64,000 bases of DNA, from contig CM037586.1 of NCBI GenBank assembly GCA_021018995.1, forward strand, positions 152,004,060 through 152,068,059, written 5' to 3'. The stretch's first letter is position 1, and every line of letters begins with the position of its first letter. A program made the position numbers and the translations under genes. Below are positions 23,701 through 33,808 of this stretch, piece after piece. The notes beneath the pieces are model-generated. The model was given only the letters and a program-made list of their open reading frames with translations, did no database searches and had not been told where the DNA came from. Origin of the DNA: Chloranthus sessilifolius (taxonomy: Eukaryota; Streptophyta; Magnoliopsida; Chloranthales; Chloranthaceae).

Positions 23701-24801
23701 TGCAAAGGCTGATAGAATTGTTTGGGCTCTCTCTAAGGATGGTCGTTTCTCAATTAAAAGTGCCTACGTCGCAGCCCAGGAAGATTCGTCTAACATTGAC
23801 AACAGGGCTTCTTCTAGCGTTGCGCGTTTTTGCCCTCTTTAGAAGTATCTTTGGAATGCCCAAATTCCAAACAAAATTAAAATTTTCTCATGGCGCGCAT
23901 GCTCTAATATCCTTCCGGTGAAGAAACTTCTAAATATAAGAATCAAGGATATCCTTCCTCTTTGTGAGTTGTGTAATAACTTGATTGAATCTGTGGAACA
24001 TGCACTAAGAGATTGCTCGAAATCTACTCTTACTTGGTTTTGCTCTCCGCTGGGTATCCAAACTTGCCACAGCAGTCACTTTAGCTTTAGGAATGGGCCA
24101 TGGAGTTCCTCGCTTGTGCGGGTTCGGCACATATGGATTTCTTTTTTACTTTAGCATGGTCTTTATGGAATGATAGAAATCGTGCCACCCATAGCGAAAA
24201 AACAAAGGATCCTATCTTGATTGCCAATAATGCATGCAAATATATCAATGAATTTTAATCGGCAAATGAAAAAGGCTCAAATCCCTTTATTTTCCCTATC
24301 TCGATCATTCCCAGATCTTGGTCTCCTCCAGATGAAGGAACATATAAAGCTAACTTTGACGGGGCGTGGTGCTCTCACAATGGGGCTGTTTGGATTGATG
24401 TTATTATACGAGATCATTTGGGTCGTGTGATGGGTGCAATGGCTAAAAACTGTAAGTTTATTTTTTTAGCTGATCACTATGAAGCTATTAGGCTACAAGA
24501 AGCGATTCTTGTCGCAGTTCAGACAGGTTTCCAAACAATCATTTTTTAAGGTGATTCGTCAAAGATTATTAATGGCGTTTCTAGGACGGATGACCTTTCC
24601 GAGCTCTAAACCATTTTTGAAAATATCGATTCCTTAGCCTATAGCCTTTCTTCCTTTTCTTGGGCTCTTGTTAATAGATCTGCAAATGGTGCAGCAGATG
24701 TGCTAGCTAAGCTAAGTTTAAATGATAGTTGTAATGAGGCCTGGTTGGAGGAAGTCCCTCCACAAGTCTTTGACATTGTTGATTCTGATTTCCTTATTTA
24801 A
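20770..24801 (+). pseudogene. LINE ORF2: endonuclease, RT, RNase H, broken
   Basis: Starts MKILCWNCRGLG at 20770. Endonuclease remnants include WRLTGFYGAPE, CVGDFNEV and KFTWSD; RT includes SPGPDGMPPLFF, YIVLIPKVKNP, FRPISLCNVIYK, LDMSKAYDRVEW and RGLQQGDPLS. The zinc-like region NKIKIFSWRACSNILP and RNase H residues FDGAW, DHYEA and GDS follow; the stop is at 24799. Defects: a 25-bp tandem duplication at 21183-21232 that shifts frame, several nonsense codons (for example Trp to stop in the endonuclease) and a small deletion near 22815-22830 that removes part of the RT catalytic FADD box, leaving LDDSILYNLANEQE in another frame. Not functional. Confidence 0.9.
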
Positions 24802-24820
24802 TGGATAAGCTATTCCCTCT

Positions 24821-24837
24821 AAAAAAAAAAAAAAAAA
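24821..24837 (+). other. LINE poly(A) tail
   Basis: A 17-base A run directly before the right target copy; it marks the LINE 3' end and the strand. Confidence 0.9.
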
Positions 24838-24862
24838 TCCTGGCTACACCCCTGATTAGTAG

Positions 24863-24975
24863 CTAGTGTTGCGACTAGGATTAATTATTTATCTTAGGAA
24901 ATGATAGTCTAGAAACTTGTTTGTTTTGATTTTTATTATAGGACTAGACATTTCTTTGCTTTAAAAACTTAAAAG

Positions 24976-25009
<34 letters not shown>

Positions 25010-25302
25010 CTCCAAAGAAGTGTAGAAAAAAAAAATATTTAAATTATTTATGTTGAGAGTTTGAAGCCTACATAGAGGGAGTGATTCCCTAATCTAGGTA
25101 TGCAACTCCCTAGTATTAGCATGAGCGATTCTGCCCCGTATAAGTGATTCCACCACCCTTAATATTTTATTGTCCTTACTATATCAATATATGATACAAA
25201 TCGACCGACTTTGGCCAATATTTGACCCATACAAAATTGGGGTTTGACCAAAAAGGATGGACTATACACGAGTCATACGCCAATACCAACTCATTAGTCT
25301 AT
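24863..25302. other. intergenic, no gene seen
   Basis: AT-rich DNA with a (TA)n microsatellite at about 24979-25008. No conserved frame. Confidence 0.5.
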
Positions 25303-25307
25303 GAAAG

Positions 25308-25495
25308 TGTGACGACCCAAACCCACATGCCATAATATCGTCCGATTTTGGGCTTAGGTCCCCACCCCGGTTTTGTTTCAAGCATGGGTGTTACGTTTCG
25401 CCATCCCTACCCAAAACTTGTCATGACATGTAACGTCCGCAATCACATATAGCCCGAGGTCAGGACTTTTCCCTATCCAGTGTGGGACTATTACA
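25308..25495 (-). repeat. SMART 3' LTR (188 bp)
   Basis: Downstream LTR of the minus-strand SMART. It has the same length as its partner and is very similar by eye. Confidence 0.9.
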
Positions 25496-25526
25496 ATCCC
25501 CCCACCTTATAAAAGAGTTGTCCTCA

Positions 25527-25538
25527 GCTTTGATACCA
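25527..25538 (-). promoter_or_regulatory. SMART primer binding site
   Basis: Reads TGGTATCAAAGC on the minus strand, 3 bp from the upstream LTR; a Met-tRNA-type primer site with one change from the usual form. Confidence 0.85.
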
Positions 25539-25541
25539 TTT

Positions 25542-25729
25542 TGTGATGACTCAGACCTACATACCACAATATTGTCTAATTTTGGGCTTAGGTCCCCGCC
25601 CCAGTTTTGTTTCAAGCATGATTGTTACGATTCGTTGTCTCTACCTAAAACGCGTCATGACATGTAACGTCCGCAATCACATATAGTCCGGAGTCAAGAC
25701 TTTTTCCTATCCGGTGTGGGACTATTACA
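25542..25729 (-). repeat. SMART 5' LTR (188 bp)
   Basis: Upstream LTR for the minus-strand reading, next to the GAAAG target copy. Confidence 0.9.
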
Positions 25730-25734
25730 GAAAG

Positions 25735-26035
25735 CATGTTCTTTTATAAAGGACGAGTTGGAATTAGGTACCTGGATCATTAATTTCACCGAGAGTACAA
25801 AAAATATCAAATATAAATTATATTTAAATGTCATAAAAAATTTATTTATTATTTTAAAAATGACAAAAATTAGAAAGAATTTATTAATTTCGATAAAATT
25901 TCATTAATATCACCGAAATTAATAAAATTTCAGCGATTTCAAAGAAATCATTGAAATTTCGCTGAAAGTTTCGCTCGAACCCAATTTCGGTAAATTTCAA
26001 AAAAAATTCAGAGAATTACGGAGAAATTTGCCACT
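25735..26035. other. intergenic, low complexity
   Basis: AT-rich DNA with scattered GAAATTTC palindromic words at 25890-26020. No gene. Confidence 0.5.
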
Positions 26036-26045
26036 ATGGCTAAAA

Positions 26046-26243
26046 GGGATAATTACAAAAACAACTTTGAAAAACAAACATTTTAGCAAAACAATCCCGA
26101 ACTTAAATGTTTTAAATAAACAGTGCTTTCACAGGTTTTTGAAGTTCTGAAAACCGTAAAAACCCTATTTTTTTTAAAACGTTTAAATTCAGGGTTGTTT
26201 TGCTAAAACGTTTGTTTTTCAAGGTTGTTTTTCTAAAGTGCCC
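26046..26243. mobile_element. inverted-repeat MITE with 10-bp duplication
   Basis: Arms of about 68 bp: the left arm (AAAACAACTTTGAAAAACAA ... AAATGTTTT) is matched by the reverse complement of the right arm, with about ten differences. ATGGCTAAAA lies at both sides (26036-26045 and 26244-26253), perfect over 10 bp. Arm length and duplication size suit a Mutator-like MITE. Confidence 0.85.
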
Positions 26244-26253
26244 ATGGCTAAAA

Positions 26254-26735
26254 CATATATTTATGCTTATATGGAAAATGGCAGAGGGAGGTTAAACCCT
26301 GAATTATTATTGGTGCAGGCGACCAGCACCTATTACCAACTCTTGTTATTGGTCATTTTTCCCTCAACTCTTAAGCATCCTATTTGTGCATCCTATTTGT
26401 GCTAAGAAGCGTACCAAAAAATTTCTGTACTTTATGTGGAGATAGACAGAGGTTGAGCGACCCACTCATTGCTCTTAGCGCAGTCGAACGGGACCTTAAA
26501 CCAACTCGTGAGGGAGATGGAGAGAGGCCGTTGTGTTTCTTTATTTAATTTTTTTTTTTTTTATGGGTATACTACCCCATCATAGACCCATTTTTTTTTT
26601 CCTTTTTATTCCTTCGTGTTTGTCCACGTGGACCTCATGACGCACACTGACATCCACGGCAAAGTTTGTATGCGTCTTAAGGTCAAGTGAGGGTGCATTC
26701 CACTTTCCCGCCCTTGATGGGTTGTCCACTCATAA
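26254..26735. other. intergenic, no gene seen
   Basis: Mixed-composition DNA with T tracts at about 26540 and 26590. No conserved frame. Confidence 0.5.
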
Positions 26736-27209
26736 GGCTATCTAGGGCCGGCCCTGAGATTTTGGGGGCCCAAGGCGAGCAAATGAGGCCTCCATATCTC
26801 CACATTCTATCTATTGATTTTGTGTTGCATTTTTTTTAACAAATAAAACTATACTCATGCTTTTATTACCAATATCTCCATATTCTATCTACTGATTATA
26901 ATTTGAAAATGTAACTAACAAATTAACGAAAGTCTATTAAAAAAAAATGCAACAAATAAAAAAAAATGAAAAGTTCAATAGCAGAACGTACTCGACGGAT
27001 TGAATAACCCAACCAATAACATTTTTTATTACTTAAACTGCCATTGAATATTTGACTGTCATATTTTAACACTTCAACGGTCTTAGAAAATTCCAAAACT
27101 ATGTTCATTGAAAAACCCCGTTAAAAAGATCAAAATTGGCAAGTCATTTGCGAAAAATGAAAATATAACGAGCCTGAAATCACTATTTTAAGTTAGGATA
27201 AGTTAATAA

Positions 27210-27242
<33 letters not shown>

Positions 27243-27243
<1 letters not shown>

Positions 27244-27607
27244 GGTACCTCTAAACGTGCCACATCCTAGACCCCTTGAAAACCATTGAATTCTTCGAAT
27301 CATATGATAGAGATTGGTTTTCACCTATATCTTTTACTCAATAGATCTTGAGATCATGATGCACCTATCAAAGCCATAAAATCATATTTGAGCATGATGT
27401 GTCATATGATTCAAGGCTATTTTTTGGAGATTTGTGACACATGGAATAAAAATTGACCGTCTGATAGGTAGGCTATGACCTAAAGATATATTTTGTGAAA
27501 GATGGGTCTTATAAGTGCTCTTCATCTCATTCGAATGAATCAATGGTTCTTAAGGGATCTGGGAGATGGGCGATTTTGGAGAACGCGTGGGCACGCATTT
27601 AGAGGTA
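27243..27607. mobile_element. fold-back element family 1, nested in hAT
   Basis: The ends GGTACCTCTAAA and TTTAGAGGTACC are perfect inverted repeats. The arms carry the family motifs (CTTGAGATCATGATG, ACACATGGAATAAAAATTGA). It abuts a (TA)n run at 27217-27243. Confidence 0.8.
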
Positions 27608-27779
27608 CCCTAAATATAAAGGATTTGGTGCAAAAAAACTAGCCCGATAAAAAATTGGGCTAGAGAATCTATTAGGTCAATATATATAGTCTGCCTGACC
27701 CAACCAATGACCTGCACCGACCCGGCCAAGACCTGATCTAGGACCCATTTTAAAAAAAATGTAAATATGGGACCCGAGA

Positions 27780-27850
27780 AGAGATGAACCCACAACCTGT
27801 TGTGGTAAAAAATAAAACAACACTAGTCACTTAACCAACTAAACAGAGTT
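27780..27850 (-). repeat. SINE-like tRNA-derived head
   Basis: On the minus strand, TTAGTTGGTTAAGTGACTAG resembles a Pol III A box, and GGTTGTGGGTTCATCTC resembles a B box about 40 bp later. The rest of a SINE body is not recognised. Confidence 0.35.
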
Positions 27851-27989
27851 TATTTCACTATATTTATACATTAAAAACTATGTTAAACAACTAGATGATA
27901 AAGAGTACAGACTTCCAAAATTTGGGGCCCCTAAATATTTGGAGTCTGAGGTAGTCACCCCTTGGGCCTTAGGCCAGGGCCGGCCCTGA

Positions 27990-28597
27990 GGCTATCAATA
28001 GGGCCAGGCTGGCCCTATTGATAGTACCGCCTACCCTAAAATCTTAGGACTAGGGCTTAAATATGAGGTAAAAAGGTAAGGCTAGGGCCTCGAAACCAAA
28101 AGCATGTTGCCCGTTGGGACGGGTAAGGGTTTGACAAGTTAAAGCCCATTGTCCGTTGGGACGGGTAAAGGGTTTGACAAGTTAAAGCCCGTTGTTCGTT
28201 GGGACGGGTAAAGGTTTGACAAGTTAAAGCCCATAAGCCCGACCTAAGCCCGCTCCATATAAATATATATACTGTTTACAATAAAATTACCAAACCTAGC
28301 ACTCAAAATTATCGTTAGATTTATGAAGCGGATGATTGAAACAATAGTTTAGTAATAAATATTTGTAAGGAGAGGCCTTAAGATTTTAATTTTTCCCATT
28401 CAGAATATTAGAACTATTTACAACGAAGAAAATTTTATATGAAATTAAAAAAAAAATTATATTAAGCCCAACTAGAGCCCACTCCAACCCGCCTAAGTTA
28501 GGGCTAGGGCTGGACATATCAAAGACTGCCTAAGTTATGGTCGGGCTAGATTTTAGGGAAGCCCAGCCCTAGCCCGAGGCTTTGACAGCCCTATCCA
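27990..28597. repeat. dispersed repeat with palindrome and 42-bp tandem array
   Basis: Starts with a perfect palindrome (15-bp arms CTATCAATAGGGCCA, 3-bp loop) at 27992-28024. Three 42-43-bp units sharing GTTGGGACGGGTAAAG and GACAAGTTAAAGCCC start at 28113, 28155 and 28198. The right side is rich in TAGGGCTAGGGC/AGCCCTAGCCC and ends GGCTTTGACAGCCCTA near 28596. Part is repeated in reverse at 46925-47415. Confidence 0.7.
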
Positions 28598-29173
28598 CCC
28601 ATCATAGACAAACTCTACTTTTCTCGACGAAACTATTTTCCAAACTATTTTCCAAAATACGACGACATAGATGGAGTATGATTTGGACATGTAGCCCAAG
28701 GATTTCGACTAGCCCAACCGGAAGGGTGACAATATAGCAACCTTGCGTTCACAAGGTTCAATCCCACCTTACATATTTTTCGAGTCCAACTGTACACTAA
28801 GGGTAGGGTAATGTACGAGTTGATCAAAATCGACGTGGACTATTACGAGCACACAGATTGTTTTCTTGATGCACACCACTTAATGAATTTTCTTAAAGCA
28901 CACCAACTTTTGCTAACCACACAACAATAATAAACAAAATTTTTAGTTTCCAGCTTCCTTAGCTCTATGATTCTGAAAGGGAGTTTTCTTTGGAATAACA
29001 GAAAATGAATTCATATTCTCATCAAATGCTAAAAATTTGAGTCAAAACTCATCATAAACTACAACCCAATTCTCAAAATGCATCTACATACAAAACCCAC
29101 CGAGAAAAAAAAACAAAAAAAAAAGAAGCTAATCAATGATGTTAAGCAATCAAAAATAACATAGAAGAGTAAA
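28598..29173. other. intergenic, no gene seen
   Basis: No conserved frame or recognised element. Confidence 0.4.
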
Positions 29174-29563
29174 GGGAGCCATTACTTGCACACACTTTCC
29201 AAGTGATTGCACTGGATTGCACCGAATTTAAAAGAAAGAGTTGGAAGTTTGGCAACCTCTACTATCTGAAACACCATCTAAGCCGTTTGATTTGAAGGTC
29301 ATGATTTAAAGACATCAATTGCAAAAGATTAGAACAAAATATAATTTTCATCATTTAATTAAATAGAGTCAAAGGCTATTATATAATTCAACAGTTAACT
29401 ACAATAGATCATATGACAGTTTTGCTCCAATTTTATGTACCAGAGATCTATTGATTATGAACATCAAATCAGACGGCCCATATTGCATTTTTACATATCA
29501 CATCTCTAAAATACCAAGTTTTTAAATTCGGTGCAATCACTTGAAAAACATGTGCAAACAATG
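29174..29563. mobile_element. fold-back element family 2
   Basis: Left end GGGAGCCATTACTTGCACAC; right end GTGCAAACAATG. Internal arms (CCGAATTTAAAA, CATCTAAGCCGTTTGATTTG against CAAATCAGACGGCCC, TTTAAATTCGG) are inverted. A second copy lies at 49066-49462. Confidence 0.75.
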
Positions 29564-29630
29564 TAAAACCTTTAAAAAAATTATTTCCTCATCAAATGCT
29601 GCAAACCCATCAGTCAAAAGTTATCACAAC

Positions 29631-29880
29631 CCAACTCCCACAATTTATTAACATATAAAAGCCCCTCGGACAATTAAGGCTTTTAAACAATCCAAATTAA
29701 AGCAGAGACAACAAGACCTGTTTAAGACAATTATTTTCTAATGAGCTATACAAATCCAACTCCCACAATTTATTAACATATAAAAGCCCCTCAGACAATT
29801 AAGGCTTTTAAACAATCCAAATTAAAGCAGAGACAACAAGACCTGTTTAAGAGAATTATTTTCTAATGAGCTATACAAAC
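29631..29880. repeat. tandem duplication, 125-bp period
   Basis: Two copies (29631-29755, 29756-29880) nearly identical, starting CCAACTCCCACAATTTATT and containing AAAGCAGAGACAACAAGACC. High similarity suggests a recent event. Confidence 0.9.
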
Positions 29881-30339
29881 CCATGAGTCAAAACTCATCA
29901 TTAACCATAATCCATTTCTCAAAATGCATATACTTGGTTATCAAAAAAAAAAAAAGAACATACTGGCAATTCCCAAAATGCATCGACTTGGTTATAAAAA
30001 AAAAACAAGAATATACTTATAAAACCCACCTAAACAAAACATGCAATAAGGCTTCTAAACAATTAAACATTATATGAAGAAGCAAACCTGTTTTTTTTCA
30101 AAAAATGAACATGAGCTGATATAAATAACAAACCATTAGCTAAGAAATCATCAAAAAAACAAGAATGAAACTACAGTCAAACATAAATAAGATATAGTTT
30201 GATTCTAATGGAATAGATAGAACTGAAGAAACCCAAAAAATTCTTCAAAAAAAAAAAAATTCCTAAAAACCCTTAATTCTAGCTCCTTCCATAAATTCAG
30301 AAGAAATTCTAATCGAGCAAATCAAGGAAATGCCTTAAA

Positions 30340-30560
30340 AATCCAGGCTCTTCACCTGAATATCAAGAACAACACTAAATCAAATAGACAAAGAACGAAC
30401 CCTAATCAAGACCAATAACCTCAGAGGAGGAGAGAGAGTTACCTTATTTAAAATTTCGAGAGATTGCTGTAAAGAGGTACGATGAGCTTAGCGCTTTTTT
30501 TTGTTTTGCGTATGGGAAGCGTTTCCGCGTGTGCGTGAGTGTAGGAGTCGTCTTATAAAC
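30340..30560 (-). promoter_or_regulatory. promoter and spliced-leader-like stretch, minus strand
   Basis: On the minus strand, a TATA-like GTTTATAAG (30560-30552) is followed about 110 nt later by a donor-like AAATAAG-GTAACT (GT at 30442-30441), CT-rich DNA, and an acceptor-like TTGATATTCAG-GTG ending at 30358. This is the layout of a plant 5' leader with an intron. No open frame follows; it could be the head of a lost gene or of a non-coding transcript. Inferred from texture only. Confidence 0.25.
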
Positions 30561-31784
30561 ATGCATGAATATGCTAACTTAGTTTTAAAAAAAATACTAC
30601 TTGGACTTTTTACTAGTCGGTTCTTTGATCCTTGGTTCCATCCACTAGTAAATATATCCCATAAGTTGGGCATTAATTAGGAGTTGCACACTTGCACCCT
30701 TTAAATTTCACTTCTCTTTTTTTTATGTTTGCACGCCACTGTCCTTTTCTCCATCTCCACTATGTACAACCATCGCCACACTCACTAGCCACCATCTCCT
30801 CTTCGTGCCATCATCAGCACCATCTTCTCCACGACCATCCGATCACCATCAAGTTCAACACCCCCCCCCCCTTTCCAAAAAATAAAAATCATAATAATAA
30901 AATAAAATAAAAATGCCTCCCCCAACCCTCCTTTCTACCTGCACGTCCACCCTGAGCCACCATTCCCGCTCAACCTCACTTAACAATTAAAACAGGGGCC
31001 AATTACAGCCACTGTTACTATGGCACTCCACCCACACAACCACTTCCACCATCCAATGATAACTTTCTTCCACCTGGGTTGTTACTTAGACACGTCTACC
31101 TGTTTACATATTGCTGATATACACGTCTGGGGAGAGCCGCCAACAACTAATAGTCGATGGTATCCCATCAGCACGTGTGAACTGGGATGCATCTACCAAA
31201 TTTAGTGGGGTGTGCACCGCATCATACAAATACCAAACTTCTCTAGATCTCATACGAAGTGGGGTGTACCGAGCTTTTCATGGGTACAAAAACACTGGTG
31301 CCCTAAAAAAAATTTTTGGGTAAGTTGCAAGATATGATCATTAGTGCATGGACAGTGTATCTAATACCAACTCTAGAGAGAAAGTTTTCTTCCTAAAAAA
31401 TCAGTTTTTTTAACACCATCAGACCCGAGAACCAAGAGGCATTACGCAATCTAATCAATTGGTCTCGGTTTTCTATTTCTTGAATTTAATTTATTTAAGA
31501 TAAATATCTCTTACAAATATTAAGCTTTTATACTCTCATGGCACTTGGTGCTCAACATGGGACCTACAGCATCTTTGCCTCTTCAACCACCATCAACTAA
31601 ACTCTTTAAAGTGCCTCCCCACAGACGAACAACAATACTGCAACTGAAACTTGTTAACATCTCTCCTAACATTAATTTAGCGAACGCTACTTTCCAATGA
31701 CCTTTTTTACAGCTAAGATGGCATTGAATATATGGATTGCAAAACAGAACAGTTGATTTTACCTACCATATATATATATATATA
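30561..31784. other. intergenic, no gene seen
   Basis: No conserved coding frame. Small frames at 30692-31323 are proline/histidine-rich by composition and have no domain. A (TA)n run ends the stretch at 31769-31784. Confidence 0.4.
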
Positions 31785-32146
31785 GAGGAAAAGGGTTGCC
31801 TGCCCGAATGGAGCACGGTGAGCGTGCCCCGATGGTGTATGTGGAGCTCCATGTGCCACCCAAACTACTGTTTTGGTGTCATTAGGAGCTCGCATCGATT
31901 GCTTAGATCAATTCTATAAAATAACAAATAAAAATAAAAAAATTGTTTAAGGGAAAAGTCAAACATTGACTGATTTCAATTATCTAGATTTCAAGGCTGA
32001 AAAAAACAAGTGGGAGATGAGTTTTTGAAAAAATAAATATTTAACGATGATCTAAACGAAACAACCTTGCTCCATGTGACACCAAAACAGTGTTTTGGGT
32101 ATCACGTGGAGCTCCATGCCTCGTTGGGGCACCTGACCGCTGTCCA
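31785..32146. mobile_element. fold-back element family 4
   Basis: Left arm (GAGCGTGCCCCGATGG, GTGGAGCTCCATGTG, ACTGTTTTGGTGTCA, TTGCTTAGATCA) is the inverse of the right arm (TGATCTAAAC, TGACACCAAAACAGT, CACGTGGAGCTCCATG, GTTGGGGCACC). It is bounded on both sides by (TA)n runs. Related copies: 32171-32414 and 45764-46032. Confidence 0.75.
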
Positions 32147-32170
32147 TATATATATATATATATATATATA

Positions 32171-32414
32171 GGGCGGTGAGCGTCCTCCAAGATCCCACGT
32201 GGCACTCGTAACACTATTTTGATGGCACATGGAGCATAGGTGCATTTGCTTAGATCAACCTTGGAAAAAAAAAATTGAAAACTCATCTTCACCATTTTTT
32301 TCTTTAGTAGTAAAATTTGGACCGTTGAAACTAGTCCATGCTTGACTTGTGCTTTAAAATTCTTTTTTTTTAAATTGATCTAAACAACACAACTGTGCTC
32401 CACGTGGCACACAC
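32171..32414. mobile_element. fold-back element family 4, second copy
   Basis: Starts GGCGGTGAGCGTCCTCC after a (TA)n run and ends GTGCTCCACGTGGCAC. Arms are partly preserved. Confidence 0.6.
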
Positions 32415-33411
32415 ACACATATTTATTGACATGGAAGAAACCTTAAGAGTGTGACATATTTGACTAAGATGGACTATATGTTGTTTATATAACTTCCATC
32501 ACCTACAAAAGTCAGAAACCAAATTCCAAACGTGGTTATTTGGGTAACTTGTTGTAGTCTAAATTTTATCACACCCACTTGGAAAAATAATAAGAATTGA
32601 AAACAGCAGACGGAAATTTTCTGCCAACGTTTTCATTCGATTCCAATGCTTCGGTGAGCTTCATTTCACCACCTAGATCACAATAGAAATAACTCCCTAG
32701 CAAGTCAAAAAGTCTTGTGTCACTGAATCTAGCAGCGTCTCTCCATTCAATTTGATGGGCTGACAGGGCTTTACAAAATGGAAAGGCCCCGGCTTACAGT
32801 GAGCAGGATGCTTGTGTACACTTGCAGAGACAATTAATTGAACAGTACTTGCAACATATTTCCTATTCAATTTTAATTTAAATGGAAAAGGAACCAAAGA
32901 AATAGTAACAAAGCAAAATAAGAGAAGTACGAGAGATGCTGCCGAGCCTACCGCCTTCACTTCAAATGAACAATTGATGCATTTATTCAATGACACAGGG
33001 TTGGGTATGTAGGTCAACTGGACGGTGCACAATGATGCAACATTAAAGTCGCAGATCAATCCAGCTTACTTAAAATAAATATATAGCTAAATAAGTAGTA
33101 ACAACAATGGCATGGCAAATTTTCTTTCATGCAGCAAATTAAAGAGCAACGCTTGAGATTGTTAGGGCAAGTCGGGAGACCTGAAATAACCCCTTTATGA
33201 AGAAATGAAACCATAAAAGTATAACAAATGAGGAATAGGGGAAGACCAACCAAGAATTTTGAGTGAAACTGTGAGAAACAACATTAAATTGAGAGGAGAA
33301 ATAAGACTCCCAAAGCTGACCCAAACAGATGGTATACAAGTTATCATCAACAAATTGACAAAGTGAGGAAAAATAAAAGAGCAATGAAGCACAACATCTA
33401 AAAGAGAAAAA

Positions 33412-33413
<2 letters not shown>

Positions 33414-33447
<34 letters not shown>
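33414..33447. repeat. (GA)n microsatellite
   Basis: About 17 GA units. Confidence 0.95.
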
Positions 33448-33449
<2 letters not shown>

Positions 33450-33716
33450 CATCCACTGTTTTGTAGCTCATAAATAATAACAGTTTTAATACGAAAATGA
33501 CGACTAGAATAAGAAAAAAATTATCCATGTTCAACAATACCTAGGAAGTCTAATAGCAAAGGACTCCAACAGGAATGAGGCACTTATATGCATATAGCAC
33601 CCTCCACAATTTAAAGAAAATAAGCGAATTGGGGAAGATGGCTTACGGATAAACTAGCAGAATGAAACCACATATAAGTTTCAACGATGATATTTACAGG
33701 CACAAGATGGCTAAAA

Positions 33717-33808
33717 AGCAGAACCTGCAGGGATGTTAGCAAGTACATTCATGATAACAAAAAGCGGAACCTGCAGGGATGTTTGCAAGTACATTCATGA
33801 GAACAAGT
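33717..33808. repeat. tandem duplication, 46-bp period
   Basis: Two copies of a block with GAACCTGCAGGGATGTT and GCAAGTACATTCATGA. Confidence 0.9.

Larger units (their letters stand above)
18614..24837 (+). mobile_element. L1-type LINE, full length, decayed
   Basis: Non-LTR retrotransposon with a CT-rich 5' leader (repeats of AGAGTC and CTCTCT, 18614-18779), ORF1, ORF2 with endonuclease, RT and RNase H, and a poly(A) tail at 24821-24837. The target AAAATCCTGGCT-ACACC occurs on both sides (18591-18613 and 24834-24853), the left copy having 4 extra bases (GAGC). The insertion point is inside the right terminal repeat of the hAT-like element. The RNase H at the ORF2 C-terminus is typical of one branch of plant L1 elements. 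Confidence 0.93.
17014..24854. mobile_element. hAT-like DNA transposon containing a LINE
   Basis: The left end CAGCAGTGGCATAACCA and the reverse complement of the right end, CAGGGGTGTAGCCAGGA, form an imperfect terminal inverted repeat. Flanks ATTAGTCG (17006-17013) and ATTAGTAG (24855-24862) match 7 of 8, the hAT duplication length. Without the LINE the element would be about 1.6 kb, too short for an intact transposase, and I see no transposase domain. The interior at 17290-17530 is CT-rich and looks like a 5' untranslated region. Confidence 0.65.
25308..25729 (-). mobile_element. SMART/TRIM retroelement, complete, 422 bp
   Basis: Two 188-bp direct LTRs (25308-25495, 25542-25729) surround only 46 bp. 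Both begin TGTGA and end GACTATTACA on the plus strand. Flanks are a perfect 5-bp duplication GAAAG (25303-25307 and 25730-25734). On the minus strand TGGTATCAAAGC (25538-25527) follows the right LTR as primer site, and AAGGTGGGGGGAT (25508-25496) precedes the left LTR as polypurine tract, so the element reads right to left. No coding capacity; it depended on enzymes of another retrotransposon. Confidence 0.93.
26744..27989. mobile_element. hAT-like element with GGGCCGGCCC ends
   Basis: The left end AGGGCCGGCCCTGAG with GGGGGCCCAAGGCG, and the right end CTTGGGCCTTAGGCC then AGGGCCGGCCCTGA, are inverted copies. Flanks GGCTATCT (26736-26743) and GGCTATCA (27990-27997) match 7 of 8, as for hAT. 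No transposase is visible; this is a non-autonomous copy carrying a family 1 fold-back element (27243-27607) and a SINE-like head (27780-27850). Confidence 0.75.

Noticed and set aside
28105..28235. Regular 42-bp units considered as a CRISPR-like array
   Set aside because: The units are contiguous tandem repeats without unique spacers, in a plant genome.
33139..33537. Minus frames with long Leu/Ser runs
   Set aside because: The runs are the translation of a (GA)n microsatellite.
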